A stretch of DNA of 28,937 nt from a virus. Shown here one piece after another: positions 1 through 6,976 of the stretch; the first letter of the stretch is position 1, and each line of letters opens with the position of its first letter. A model generated the notes under the pieces. It saw nothing but the letters and a program-made list of their open reading frames with translations, did not search any database and was not told the origin of the DNA. Location of the stretch: IMG/VR virus record IMGVR_UViG_3300032046_002276, positions 1-28,937 of that record. One strand, written 5' to 3'. Position numbers and translations under genes: made by a program.

Positions 1-83
1 GCGTGTTCGACAAACTCAACAATAAAAGCGTACAGATTACCAATAAAGAAGCACACGTAGTACACAACAGCTAAGCGGGACAT
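1..83 (-). CDS. Small membrane peptide, C-terminus cut by the window edge
   Basis: Read on the minus strand from an ATG at base 83, the frame stays open to the left edge (27 codons). The visible product begins MSRLAVVYYVCFFIGNLYAF and continues with hydrophobic and aromatic residues, so it is mostly one membrane-spanning segment. A modest ribosome-binding site (TTGGAGTG) lies a few bases upstream of the start. It follows two other small leftward frames and is probably in the same operon. Small membrane peptides in phages can be holins, superinfection-exclusion factors or lysis regulators, but nothing here allows a choice. The length and C-terminus are unknown. Confidence 0.55.
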   Translation of the reverse strand, partial: MSRLAVVYYVCFFIGNLYAFIVEFVEH

Positions 84-143
84 AGTACACACTCCAAGCA
101 GCCTGCCCTTGCGGGATCAGGACTTATGCCCATAAGCGCCACC

Positions 144-224
144 CTATTGATTAGATAGGGCACAGGGCTTGCACCTGTCACTATGCATAGCATAGCGGGC
201 CTTGCGGGGTGTTACCGCTGGCAT
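144..224 (-). CDS. Possible 26-residue peptide with a CxxC pair
   Basis: A 26-codon minus-strand frame starts with an ATG that overlaps the TGA of the upstream small membrane gene (TGATG), the arrangement used for translational coupling. The product is basic and contains CKPC near its end, ending in LSNQ. It has no Shine-Dalgarno site of its own. The coupled start is the only strong support, and with so few codons a chance frame is quite possible. No function can be suggested. Confidence 0.3.
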   Translation of the reverse strand: MPAVTPRKARYAMHSDRCKPCALSNQ

Positions 225-358
225 CACCGGAGCAGTGTGCCATTGAGTGCTTGATACAAAATGGTCTGCGCCCAATACCATTTTACAAAGATGTCGCATG
301 CGATATAAAAAGCAATCGCAAAGCACGTGGCGCATAACAGCTTGCCAGAGCTAGTCAT
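224..358 (-). CDS. 44-residue single-span membrane protein
   Basis: This frame starts at base 358 on the minus strand behind an excellent ribosome-binding site (AAAGGAGG at 367-374, 8 bases before the ATG). It ends in TGA at 224-226. The product begins MTSSGKLLCATCFAIAFYIA and continues through an acidic residue to a Trp/Tyr-rich stretch. Residues about 7-25 form one hydrophobic segment rich in Cys, Ala, Phe and Ile, enough to span a membrane once. It appears to be the first gene of a leftward operon of tiny membrane proteins that diverges from the structural operon. I do not recognise a family. Its strong translation signal argues that it is real despite its size. Confidence 0.6.
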   Translation of the reverse strand: MTSSGKLLCATCFAIAFYIACDIFVKWYWAQTILYQALNGTLLR

Positions 359-611
359 GGTGAGATCCTCCTTTCTATGGGGATGGGGATACCAGGACTT
401 GTGTTAGGGGAGCGCAAGAGGGGGTCTCTACTATATAACTTGACCCCACGTTCACTTCTACTCTTATCCTCCCCCCTGTATACCTACTCCCCCCCATAGC
501 CGGGTTGATACGAGAACATTTCTTCGCTAAGCTGGCCCCGCCAGGGCTTTCGCAGGTTGCCACTTTTACCAGTTTGGTGGCAAGTTACCATCAGAACGGT
601 GTTTCTGGACC

Positions 612-647
612 TATTCCCCATTCTCTCCCCGTTATTCCCCATTCTCT
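612..647. repeat. Tandem direct repeat TATTCCCCATTCTCT x2
   Basis: Two identical 15-bp copies sit at 612-626 and 633-647, offset by 21 bp, about two helical turns. A degenerate third copy (TATTCTCCCTATT) follows from about 653. The strand is strongly pyrimidine-biased. Helically phased copies suggest a protein-binding array. Confidence 0.6.
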
Positions 648-709
648 TACTACTATTCTCCCTATTTCTGGTCTTCTCAACGGCAAAAACTGCTATTTTG
701 GAGTTGACA

Positions 710-756
710 GAGCCCTTTTGGAGCCCTTTTACGTGGATATAGAGCCCTTTTACGTG
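710..756. repeat. Helically phased GAGCCCTTTT triplet
   Basis: GAGCCCTTTT occurs at 710-719, 721-730 and 742-751. The second and third copies are extended to GAGCCCTTTTACGTG. Start offsets are 11 and 21 bp, about one and two helical turns, so bound proteins would lie on one DNA face. A TTGACA hexamer (704-709) sits directly before the first copy, but no good -10 box follows at 16-18 bp. Confidence 0.65.
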
Positions 757-801
757 AAAATTTCACAAAAAGTGTCTCTTCGTATCGAAAAGTCGTTCTG
801 T

Positions 802-834
802 TATGCCCGAAAATCGTCTTCTATGCCTGAAAAT
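802..834. repeat. Direct repeat TATGCC(C/T)GAAAAT x2 with related AAAATCGTCT copies
   Basis: Copies lie at 802-814 and 822-834, offset by 20 bp. Related GAAAAgTCGTtCT, GAAAATCGTCT and AAAAATCGTCT segments recur around 787, 810 and 839, giving an iteron-like cluster just upstream of the palindrome. It may bind an origin or regulatory protein. Confidence 0.5.
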
Positions 835-858
835 TGAAAAAATCGTCTGGTTTTCTTC

Positions 859-886
859 GAGAATTTGGTACCAGTACCAAATTCTC
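859..886. promoter_or_regulatory. Perfect 28-bp palindrome, probable operator
   Basis: The left arm GAGAATTTGGTAC (859-871) is exactly reverse-complementary to the right arm (874-886) around a 2-bp CA centre. The perfect symmetry and minimal centre suit a dimeric DNA-binding protein better than a terminator, although a T-rich run (TTATTTT) follows. It lies about 78 bp upstream of the first rightward gene. Confidence 0.65.
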
Positions 887-938
887 TTATTTTGAAGCTA
901 ACGATCTTATCGAAGTGCCCGTTTTGGGAATTCCTGGC

Positions 939-944
939 TATAAT
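939..944 (+). promoter_or_regulatory. TATAAT -10 box before the first rightward gene
   Basis: A consensus TATAAT stands 20 bp before the ATG at 964, with the ribosome-binding site AGGAGA at 951-956. I find no good -35 hexamer at the usual distance, so an activator or a non-standard polymerase may be involved. The predicted leader would be almost nil. Confidence 0.4.
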
Positions 945-963
945 ATAAACAGGAGATATTTAT

Positions 964-1191
964 ATGTCTAAATCACATGTTCCGACACCTGATGAGCTTG
1001 GGCAAAACGATATTCGCAAGGGGGATGTTCGTTGGGAAGGTTTGATCGCACAGTGGCATGAAGAAAGAGAACCGATGAACATGATACTGTTCGACAGAAC
1101 CTATCTTGTGCTCCAGGACCCTGAAACTCAAGATTTTTACTTCCGTCCCGTTACGGATAAGGATATGTATTCTTCCAGGAGCTTTGGATGA
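964..1191 (+). CDS. Small hypothetical protein, first gene of the structural operon
   Basis: This 75-residue protein begins MSKSHVPTPDELGQNDIR. The start has AGGAGA 7 bases upstream. It is acidic and soluble, with a Trp/Glu-rich middle and a Tyr/Phe-rich C-terminal part (FYFRPVTDKDMY). There is no signal peptide or membrane segment. Its stop overlaps the next start (ATGA at 1188-1191), so the two are translationally coupled and lead into the large terminase. That position often holds the small terminase subunit or a DNA-packaging accessory, but there is no recognisable helix-turn-helix and I do not assign it. Function unknown. Confidence 0.8.
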   Translation: MSKSHVPTPDELGQNDIRKGDVRWEGLIAQWHEEREPMNMILFDRTYLVLQDPETQDFYFRPVTDKDMYSSRSFG

Positions 1192-1475
1192 GCAGCACCA
1201 CGCCCAAGGACGGTAGTCCGGCTTCAAAAGCTATCGAAGAGGGATTAGTCCCGATCAAGGACTATAAAACCCTCATCATGTTGATGACTTCTGGTATTGC
1301 GCACAAGAAAGTCATCTACGATGGTGATGTTTTGCTTTTTTGCTTTCTCAAGGCCGAGATTGAAGAAACGCTCAAGAAATACTTGACCACTGATGTGTTT
1401 ATGGTCAATATCTATGATGTTTGGCGTTCGATGGATACCTTCAAGAGTTACTTGAGCAGTAGACCAAATAGATGA
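1188..1475 (+). CDS. Small hypothetical protein upstream of terminase (candidate packaging accessory)
   Basis: This 95-residue protein starts at an ATG overlapping the previous stop and ends in an ATGA overlap (1472-1475) with the large terminase. It looks mainly alpha-helical, with a central segment (YKTLIMLMTSGIAHKKVIY) and a second half rich in hydrophobic and charged residues (LLFCFLKAEIEETLKKYL). The tight coupling to the terminase makes a small terminase subunit or packaging partner a reasonable guess. It is short for such a subunit and I see no clear DNA-binding motif, so this rests on context alone. Confidence 0.75.
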   Translation: MSSTTPKDGSPASKAIEEGLVPIKDYKTLIMLMTSGIAHKKVIYDGDVLLFCFLKAEIEETLKKYLTTDVFMVNIYDVWRSMDTFKSYLSSRPNR

Positions 1476-3100
1476 CGAAACGCATATACACTCTCACGCC
1501 TAGCGAGGCTGAGATCATAAAGGCCAGTAATTCTGACGCAAATGTCTTCGCCAGTTACTGGTTCAAGCCGGATGGGATAGATCTGCCCTGGACCTTCGAT
1601 TACAACTTCACCGAGGAGGGTAAATGGCAAAAGCTAACTCACGAAGCGGCTCAAACCGACATTATTGTCATTGGTGGGTTCGGAACAGGCAAAACTGGTG
1701 GCATAGGCATGTCGGCGCTCGTCTGGTCGTCAACAACCCCATATTTCAAGTTCCTAAACGTCGCTGAGAAGGCTTGGCAAGCTAAGCAGATGTACGACAT
1801 GCTTTTGCAGAACGTTGGTGGAACTCCGTTCGAGAAGTTGATTTACGAACACCCCCGCAGACCATTTCCAGCTATTTTCATCAAATATATGCTTGGAAAG
1901 ACTTTGGTTGAAAGTAGCCTGGAGTTTATGTCTGCTGATAAGGACGCCACGGGTATTTTGTCGTGGGAGGGAGATTGGATCAATGTTGAAGAAGCTGGAC
2001 TACTGGATAACCTCGAAGAGATCGTCACTTCCGTGGGTACTCGTTTGCGTGGTTCTGTTCGTTCTCGTCCTCGTCTTGGTCGCCTATCCCTCATCTCTAA
2101 CTCTTGGGATAACCCTTACCTATGGTATTTATTTGATCTCGCTCAGGACGATCCTAACGATTACCTTAGTATTGTGGTCTCTACTCGACAGAATAAAAAT
2201 GTCACGCCATCGCAGTTCGCAAAGATGCTTGCCCGTATTCCAATCGATGAAAGAGAAAGATTTATAGAAGGCACACGTCCAGAAGGCCGTGGTAACTACT
2301 TCGCCAAAAAATGTATTTATGAATGTGAAGACCAGCTTCAAGGTGAAGAAGCGCAGCGGAGGGCAGATGCAGGAGATGCGGGATGGATTGTCTTCAAGTT
2401 ACCAGGAGCAGGGGTCTACCACTACCAACAGCCACCCCAACGAAACCGTATCTACTTCATGTTGGGTGATCCTGGTGCCGGAAAAGCCCCCCAAAGAAAT
2501 GCTCCGGTTATCGGAGTGTGGGATGTTACCGACTTTCCCCGTGAGGCAGCTAGGTTGGTTGCCTTTTGGTGGGGAGATGGTGGCAATCAGATCACCCCCT
2601 TTGTCGATAAGTTGCTGGAATGGGATGAGCTTTACCGTCCTGCGCTAAAGGCTTGTGACGCCACAGGACCACAGAAAAACACCCATGAGCTTATCAACCT
2701 ACAGTACTTCAGCGACCAGGAAGTTTCGACACAGAAGATGGTGATCGGCCTGGACTTTAGCGGCAGTCATAAAATGGCCTATTTGATCGCCGCAAGACTA
2801 TTTGTGGAAGCTCAGCTATTGAGGTGGCCTAAAACGATTGTGGGTATTCGTTCTCAGCTTGCCAACTATGATCCAATGAAAGATCGAGTTGGTAAACCAA
2901 AGATCCCACAGGATATCGTCTCAATGCTCTCAATGGCGGCTCATATTATGAGGGTTTACTTCAATGTGGAAATTTCGACGTTGGCTGTCCAAGATTTGCC
3001 TGATAATGAGCAATCTCCTGATGAACATCGCAGACAAACTCGTGAGCGAAGATCCCGACGCTCAGACCATCGTGACAGGGCGGGTTACGAAGAGGTATGA
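1472..3100 (+). CDS. terL: Large terminase subunit (packaging ATPase-nuclease)
   Basis: The 542-residue product is the motor that pumps DNA into the prohead and cuts the concatemer. A Walker A loop (GGFGTGKT, residues 68-75) is followed by a Walker B-like segment with an acidic pair (WINVEEAG, E173-E174). The C-terminal RNase H-like nuclease domain shows the expected spaced acids: D333 in LGDPG, D396 in KACDATG and D481 in KIPQDI. Length is normal for the family. It is coupled by overlap to two small upstream genes and followed by a terminator and then the portal. The last ~35 residues are unusually rich in Arg, Asp and Glu and overlap another open frame (see 3006-3149), so the true C-terminus could differ. 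Confidence 0.93.
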   Translation: MTKRIYTLTPSEAEIIKASNSDANVFASYWFKPDGIDLPWTFDYNFTEEGKWQKLTHEAAQTDIIVIGGFGTGKTGGIGMSALVWSSTTPYFKFLNVAEKAWQAKQMYDMLLQNVGGTPFEKLIYEHPRRPFPAIFIKYMLGKTLVESSLEFMSADKDATGILSWEGDWINVEEAGLLDNLEEIVTSVGTRLRGSVRSRPRLGRLSLISNSWDNPYLWYLFDLAQDDPNDYLSIVVSTRQNKNVTPSQFAKMLARIPIDERERFIEGTRPEGRGNYFAKKCIYECEDQLQGEEAQRRADAGDAGWIVFKLPGAGVYHYQQPPQRNRIYFMLGDPGAGKAPQRNAPVIGVWDVTDFPREAARLVAFWWGDGGNQITPFVDKLLEWDELYRPALKACDATGPQKNTHELINLQYFSDQEVSTQKMVIGLDFSGSHKMAYLIAARLFVEAQLLRWPKTIVGIRSQLANYDPMKDRVGKPKIPQDIVSMLSMAAHIMRVYFNVEISTLAVQDLPDNEQSPDEHRRQTRERRSRRSDHRDRAGYEEV

Positions 3101-3149
3101 TCGAATGCGGGATGTCAAGAGATATGATCGGCATCAACCACGACGATGA
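3006..3149 (+). CDS. Possible 47-residue frame overlapping the terminase 3' end
   Basis: In the +1 frame relative to the terminase, an ATG at 3006 opens 47 codons (MSNLLMNIADKLVSEDPDAQ at the start) that run 49 bases past the terminase stop. The composition is more protein-like than the Arg/Asp-rich terminase frame over the same bases, with an amphipathic helix followed by a basic tail. There is no clear ribosome-binding site. It may be an overlapping small gene, or the terminase may have shifted frame here. I cannot decide from one sequence. Confidence 0.3.
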   Translation: MSNLLMNIADKLVSEDPDAQTIVTGRVTKRYDRMRDVKRYDRHQPRR

Positions 3150-3180
3150 AGCTAGATTGAGGACCAGTTCCCTATAGGGC

Positions 3181-3208
3181 TTGCGTTTCTCCAACAATCT
3201 TTTATACT
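3181..3208 (+). promoter_or_regulatory. Possible promoter upstream of the portal
   Basis: TTGCGT (3181-3186) and TATACT (3203-3208) are separated by 16 bp. The -10 matches the sigma-70 consensus at 5 of 6 positions, while the -35 is weak. Initiation near 3215 would place the 3219-3250 hairpin at the very 5' end of the portal transcript. Confidence 0.35.
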
Positions 3209-3218
3209 ATTGTTATAT

Positions 3219-3258
3219 GCACATGATATGGTAAATGCCGTATCGTGTGCTTTTTTTT
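3219..3258 (+). terminator. Rho-independent terminator between terminase and portal
   Basis: Two 14-base arms (3219-3232 and 3237-3250) pair around an AAAT loop with only G-U wobbles as imperfections, followed by eight T (3251-3258). The portal ribosome-binding site AGGAG begins at the next base (3259). It should end terminase transcripts, or it may act as a 5' stabilising or attenuating hairpin for the portal mRNA. Confidence 0.85.
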
Positions 3259-3267
3259 AGGAGACCT

Positions 3268-4863
3268 ATGACATTAGGATCGCCACTTCAGCTAGTCCAA
3301 AACTTCCTACAAACGGTAGGTGTAGTTCCGTTTGATCCGTCTAATTTTCCCAGGTTTCCTTACTCAGAGTATCTGGCTAATAAGCGGATTTACCAAGTGC
3401 TCTGGAATTGGTACATTGGTAGTTCGTTGGAAGTGGATGTGGCTCAGCAGGGGAAAAAGATTGATCTCTACCCTGTAAAGATCAACCCAATCAGAAATGT
3501 CGTCTACAAACATGCTACTGCTCTACTTGGCGAAATCCGTGATGATGATCGACCCCTGGTAGTTCCTCGTGCTCTCCCGAAGGACAGAAAGTCAGCCGTA
3601 CATAAAAAGTTAGCTAAGGAAGTCGAAGATACTCTATCTGAACTATGGGCCGAAAACAATGGTCGAGCCATAATGTCAGAGAACGCTACTCTCTCACAGA
3701 TCTATGGTGGCTGTATCTTCAAGCTAACTTACGTTCCTTGGGAAACATGGCGTAGCATTCCAATCCGCATCGAACGTATTATGCCAGACCAATTCTTCGC
3801 CTATCCAGACATGTCCGACAGTTGGAGATTGTCTGAAATGTGGATCGTCAGTGAAATCACTAACGCCACCTCCGCAGATTACGGTGTTCCGCTCGATCCC
3901 GACGCCAAAGCCTGGATGATGGAATATTACGGTCCTAGAAGGCACTATATTCAGATCAATGGACGCACAGCTACTAAAATATTCGGGGATGAAGAGCATG
4001 TATTCGATGAGGAAAATCCAGATCCCTTTGTACCCGGAGTTTATATCCCACATCTTCGTGCAGGTAAGTTTTGGGGAGAAGGTGTCATTCCGGCGATCAT
4101 TGGTCTTGTAGAAGAACTGAATATGCGCTTTGCCGACTATGGAGATGCCATTTCCGACGATAGTCACCGTTATGTTGCTATGCGTAACGTAAACGGCACC
4201 CCCAAAGTCGATAAACTGTCTAATGGCCTAAATGTCATCAACCTGGGTTCTTCACAGACCGGATTGACCGGGCAAGGCGACCAACCTGATATGTTCGAGG
4301 TGAATAAGGGTTCTGCTAGTGCGCCAATGGCAGATTTGACTGAAAAGCTCATGGCGCAGATCCGTAGAGATAGTTTTATGCCTCCAATCGCAGATGGGGA
4401 AGATGAAGGCTCCCAAAGAAGCGCAATGACCCTTGCAGTTCGTTTTTGGCCTCTTACAAGCCATATCAACCTAGAACGGGTCAATTGGACAACTGGATTG
4501 AACATTTTCAACAAAATGGCTCTCCAGATGATGGCAAGTCGTGGTTTAGCTGGAATTACGCAAGATCACGTCGATAGTATCAAACTTCGCTGTAAATGGA
4601 ATAGTATTCTTCCAAAAGATCGAGATGCACTCATTTCCGAAGTAACAAACCGCTCAGCACAAGCCCTGGGCTCTCCAGAGCATTTGATGGAGATGCTAGG
4701 CGATGTCGATGACATCGAAGAGGAAATGAACAAGATTATTGAGTGGCTCAAAGAGAAAGCCAAGATACAGGCTCTAGCACAGCCTCAAATGGGCGGCTTC
4801 GGTGCTCCAGGTGGTGGCACCCCAACCGCTACTAAAGCACCACCAAAACCTACTACGAAGTAA
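3268..4863 (+). CDS. Portal protein
   Basis: The 531-residue product forms the ring at the capsid vertex through which DNA enters and leaves. I place the start at the ATG at 3268, because AGGAG (3259-3263) is correctly spaced for it, whereas an upstream in-frame ATG at 3235 lies inside the terminator hairpin. Support comes from its length, its position between terminase and scaffold, an N-terminal helical region with aromatic segments (YQVLWNWYIGSSLEVD), a central mixed region, and a C-terminal acidic helical crown ending in a low-complexity Gly/Pro/Thr tail. No catalytic motif is expected. It is translated just ahead of the scaffold, with SD-containing spacing of 12 bases. Confidence 0.88.
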   Translation: MTLGSPLQLVQNFLQTVGVVPFDPSNFPRFPYSEYLANKRIYQVLWNWYIGSSLEVDVAQQGKKIDLYPVKINPIRNVVYKHATALLGEIRDDDRPLVVPRALPKDRKSAVHKKLAKEVEDTLSELWAENNGRAIMSENATLSQIYGGCIFKLTYVPWETWRSIPIRIERIMPDQFFAYPDMSDSWRLSEMWIVSEITNATSADYGVPLDPDAKAWMMEYYGPRRHYIQINGRTATKIFGDEEHVFDEENPDPFVPGVYIPHLRAGKFWGEGVIPAIIGLVEELNMRFADYGDAISDDSHRYVAMRNVNGTPKVDKLSNGLNVINLGSSQTGLTGQGDQPDMFEVNKGSASAPMADLTEKLMAQIRRDSFMPPIADGEDEGSQRSAMTLAVRFWPLTSHINLERVNWTTGLNIFNKMALQMMASRGLAGITQDHVDSIKLRCKWNSILPKDRDALISEVTNRSAQALGSPEHLMEMLGDVDDIEEEMNKIIEWLKEKAKIQALAQPQMGGFGAPGGGTPTATKAPPKPTTK

Positions 4864-4875
4864 AGGAGATTAGTT

Positions 4876-5568
4876 GTGGTATTTCCAAATTCTGATCCCG
4901 CTCAGAACCCCGGTTCTGGCAACCCCACCTCGCCAGCCGATCCGCAGACCCCTGTGACCCCACAGACTACTGCTGCTCAGCCAGCGACCTCGGTGCCATC
5001 CCCTGATATTCAGGAATGGGAAAAGAAATACAAGGGCCTCCAAACGCTGGTAAATAAAGCGAATGGCGAAAGAGATAAGGCGGTAGCAGATCTTGCTACC
5101 TTGCAGGTTACGGTTGAAGAGCAAAAGCTCAAGATCGGCACCCTGGAAAAACAAGTCACGGACCTGACTGCCTCTGTTGGCACGAAGGAAAAGGACGTTG
5201 AAACTGCCAAGGGCGAAACCACGGCGAAAACCCTGGAAGTAGCTCGCCTGAAACTAATCGTCAAAGAGTACCCGCAACTGGCGTCGTTCGAGGCCGCTGG
5301 TGTCTTGCCCACAGCCACAACTGAGGATGAAATGCGTACCAAGTTCAAGGCATTCCAGGATGCCATGTCCTCCATCGTTGGAGAAGATGTGAAGGCGAAG
5401 CTCAAGGGCTCCAGCCTTCCCTCCGGTACTCCCACATCTACGCAACCTACGGAAGATGAAATATATGATGAGATGTCCCACATCGCAGGTGTGCGTGGCA
5501 AAGAAGATGAGTTCCGCAAACTGCAAAAACAGTACGACGCTTTGCGTGAGGCTCGACAGCCAAACTAA
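4876..5568 (+). CDS. Capsid scaffold protein
   Basis: This 230-residue protein starts at GTG (4876), with AAAGGAG at 4862-4868. The N-terminal ~40 residues are Pro/Thr/Gln-rich and disordered. Residues about 45-135 form a long coiled coil rich in Lys, Glu and Ala, with heptad-like Leu and Val. A short Ser/Pro/Thr linker leads to an acidic and basic helical C-terminus (DEFRKLQKQYDALREARQ) of the kind that binds capsid subunits. Coiled-coil composition and position between portal and major capsid gene are typical of scaffolds that organise procapsid assembly and are then lost. No protease motif is visible, and I see no separate maturation protease in the window. Confidence 0.85.
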   Translation: MVFPNSDPAQNPGSGNPTSPADPQTPVTPQTTAAQPATSVPSPDIQEWEKKYKGLQTLVNKANGERDKAVADLATLQVTVEEQKLKIGTLEKQVTDLTASVGTKEKDVETAKGETTAKTLEVARLKLIVKEYPQLASFEAAGVLPTATTEDEMRTKFKAFQDAMSSIVGEDVKAKLKGSSLPSGTPTSTQPTEDEIYDEMSHIAGVRGKEDEFRKLQKQYDALREARQPN

Positions 5569-5585
5569 TTTCATGAGGTGTAACT

Positions 5586-6965
5586 ATGGCAGATCCCATT
5601 ACCGATTACTATTCAGATAATCCCTGGGAAGTAATCGACAAGAACCAACGACAGTGGTACGACCCCGATCTGATTGCGATGTACCGGGCGAAGTCCGTTT
5701 TCGCCCCAACTATTACTTTCGCAAAGAATATGTTGGGTGACGTTCGTACTACCAAGATGACGGTAACGGGCCTCATCGACCCGCACCCTGACTTCACCGC
5801 AATCACCAGCCGTCAGCTTTGGATGAACTCCCTGCACATCGATAGCCGTGCCATCGAGATCACGTTCGCTCGGTATGGCGGCAAGGTCAGTTATCACAAA
5901 TACGATGACATGGTGTCCTACTGGAAACAGAATGGCACCCAAGGTCTTCGTGCGATCATGAATGGCGTTCTTGGACAGCATCAGGTCGATGTCCTGGACA
6001 TGCTTGCCCGAAACGCCTACATCAAGGGTGCCCTGGATACTGGCTTCAATCTGTATACCAGTGGCTCCGCAACCAACTTCAACGGCCTGGGAATTGGTGA
6101 TAAGTTCAATCTGGATATCGCAATGGATATCTGGCTCGGCATGGCGAACCGCAACGTCGCCGCAGCCCTGGGTGCTAACGGCGCAGCCGATAGTATCATC
6201 TGCTTCACCACTCCTGGCGTCATCTATGATATCCAGAAAGACCCCGAATGGACCAGCGTCCGGCAGTATCAGGACTTGGCCTCTATCCTGCGCTATGAAG
6301 TCGGCGCATACAAGAACGTTCGGTTTGTTCAGTCTCCAAAATGCACACTGTGGAACTGTGGTGCCATTGCTGTGCGCTATCCGATCTCCGCAGCGATCAA
6401 CGCCGGAGATGGTTCCCCTGATCCCGCCACCACGAAAGTTGATGGGACATATCAGGTTGGTCAAACTGGCACTGGCGGTATCGTTCGCTACATCCAGTTG
6501 GGAACTGCGACATCGGGTTCTATCGCCAACATCGCCGTGAACGATATGATTACGATCCACAAGACCGTAACCAGCGCCTATGGTGTAACCAATGGCGTGA
6601 ACTTCAACGAAGGAAGTGCAATCACCCGGCGTGTCGTGGCAGTTGATATCCCCAATCGGCGTCTGGTCTTCGATAAGCCGATCATGGCCGACTTCACTGT
6701 GGATCTCGGCGCAGGCGTGTATGGCTACATTACCAAAGCTCGCCACATCCATGCGTCCATCTTCATCGGTGGGCCGCAGGGTATCGTGGCTGGTTCGGCG
6801 CAGCCCCCACGCTACTACACCCCACCCCCGATTGACGACTTCGAGAGTATCTATCGGTACTCGTGGGATGCCTTCATGGGTTACCAGCCGTATGCACCAG
6901 AGGTCTTCGAGTTGGTGTTCTCTGCTGGCTCCACCCGTGTCAAGGGTCCGACAGTAGTCCAATAA
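5586..6965 (+). CDS. Major capsid protein
   Basis: The 459-residue product is the expected shell subunit, directly after the scaffold with a GAGGTG ribosome-binding site upstream. The N-terminal half is alpha/beta (around TFAKNMLGDVRTTKM and GQHQVDVLDMLARNAYI). Residues about 290-385 are beta-rich and Gly/Thr-rich and may be an inserted surface domain. The overall pattern suits an HK97-fold capsid protein, possibly related to the N4 gp56-like group, but that is a guess. Codons end strongly in C or G, unlike the A/T-ending tape measure and fibre genes, as expected for the most expressed virion gene. It carries two TSGS tetrapeptides (residues 158-161 and 309-312). The codon bias keeps a long antisense frame open, which is not a gene. 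Confidence 0.88.
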   Translation: MADPITDYYSDNPWEVIDKNQRQWYDPDLIAMYRAKSVFAPTITFAKNMLGDVRTTKMTVTGLIDPHPDFTAITSRQLWMNSLHIDSRAIEITFARYGGKVSYHKYDDMVSYWKQNGTQGLRAIMNGVLGQHQVDVLDMLARNAYIKGALDTGFNLYTSGSATNFNGLGIGDKFNLDIAMDIWLGMANRNVAAALGANGAADSIICFTTPGVIYDIQKDPEWTSVRQYQDLASILRYEVGAYKNVRFVQSPKCTLWNCGAIAVRYPISAAINAGDGSPDPATTKVDGTYQVGQTGTGGIVRYIQLGTATSGSIANIAVNDMITIHKTVTSAYGVTNGVNFNEGSAITRRVVAVDIPNRRLVFDKPIMADFTVDLGAGVYGYITKARHIHASIFIGGPQGIVAGSAQPPRYYTPPPIDDFESIYRYSWDAFMGYQPYAPEVFELVFSAGSTRVKGPTVVQ

Positions 6966-6976
6966 GGCAATTACTG

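Larger units (their letters stand above)
359..963. promoter_or_regulatory. Divergent intergenic control region
   Basis: About 600 bases lie between the leftward small genes and the first rightward structural-operon gene. I see no convincing gene here; frames that stay open have no ribosome-binding site and their peptides merely echo DNA repeats. The region has pyrimidine-rich tracts (about 450-500 and 605-665), several short direct repeats spaced 20-21 bp, an inverted repeat TTGCCAC/GTGGCAA (557-563 and 577-583), a GGGGTC/GACCCC pair around 422-444, and a long perfect palindrome (859-886). This density of sites fits a bidirectional promoter and operator region or a replication origin. Confidence 0.6.

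Noticed and set aside
375-563. 62-residue minus-strand frame before the small membrane genes
   Set aside because: GTG start without a ribosome-binding site, low-complexity composition, and it covers the likely leader of the next gene.
505-837. 110-residue plus-strand frame in the divergent region
   Set aside because: It begins with a non-ATG codon without a ribosome-binding site, and its repeated EPFYV units simply translate the GAGCCCTTTT DNA repeats.
2459-2488. Second Walker A-like GDPGAGK in the terminase
   Set aside because: It lies in the nuclease half, where the Asp (D333) fits the first RNase H-like acid; the true Walker A is at residues 68-75.
3160-3182. T7-like promoter around CCCTATAGGG
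   Set aside because: Only the initiation core resembles T7 class promoters; the upstream recognition bases do not match and I saw no second copy.
3235-3267. Upstream portal start
   Set aside because: The extra residues are encoded by the terminator hairpin and T tract; the ATG at 3268 has the spaced AGGAG.
5613-6962. 449-residue antisense frame across the capsid gene
   Set aside because: It is a by-product of the strong C/G third-position bias of the capsid gene on the other strand, and its protein has no recognisable features.
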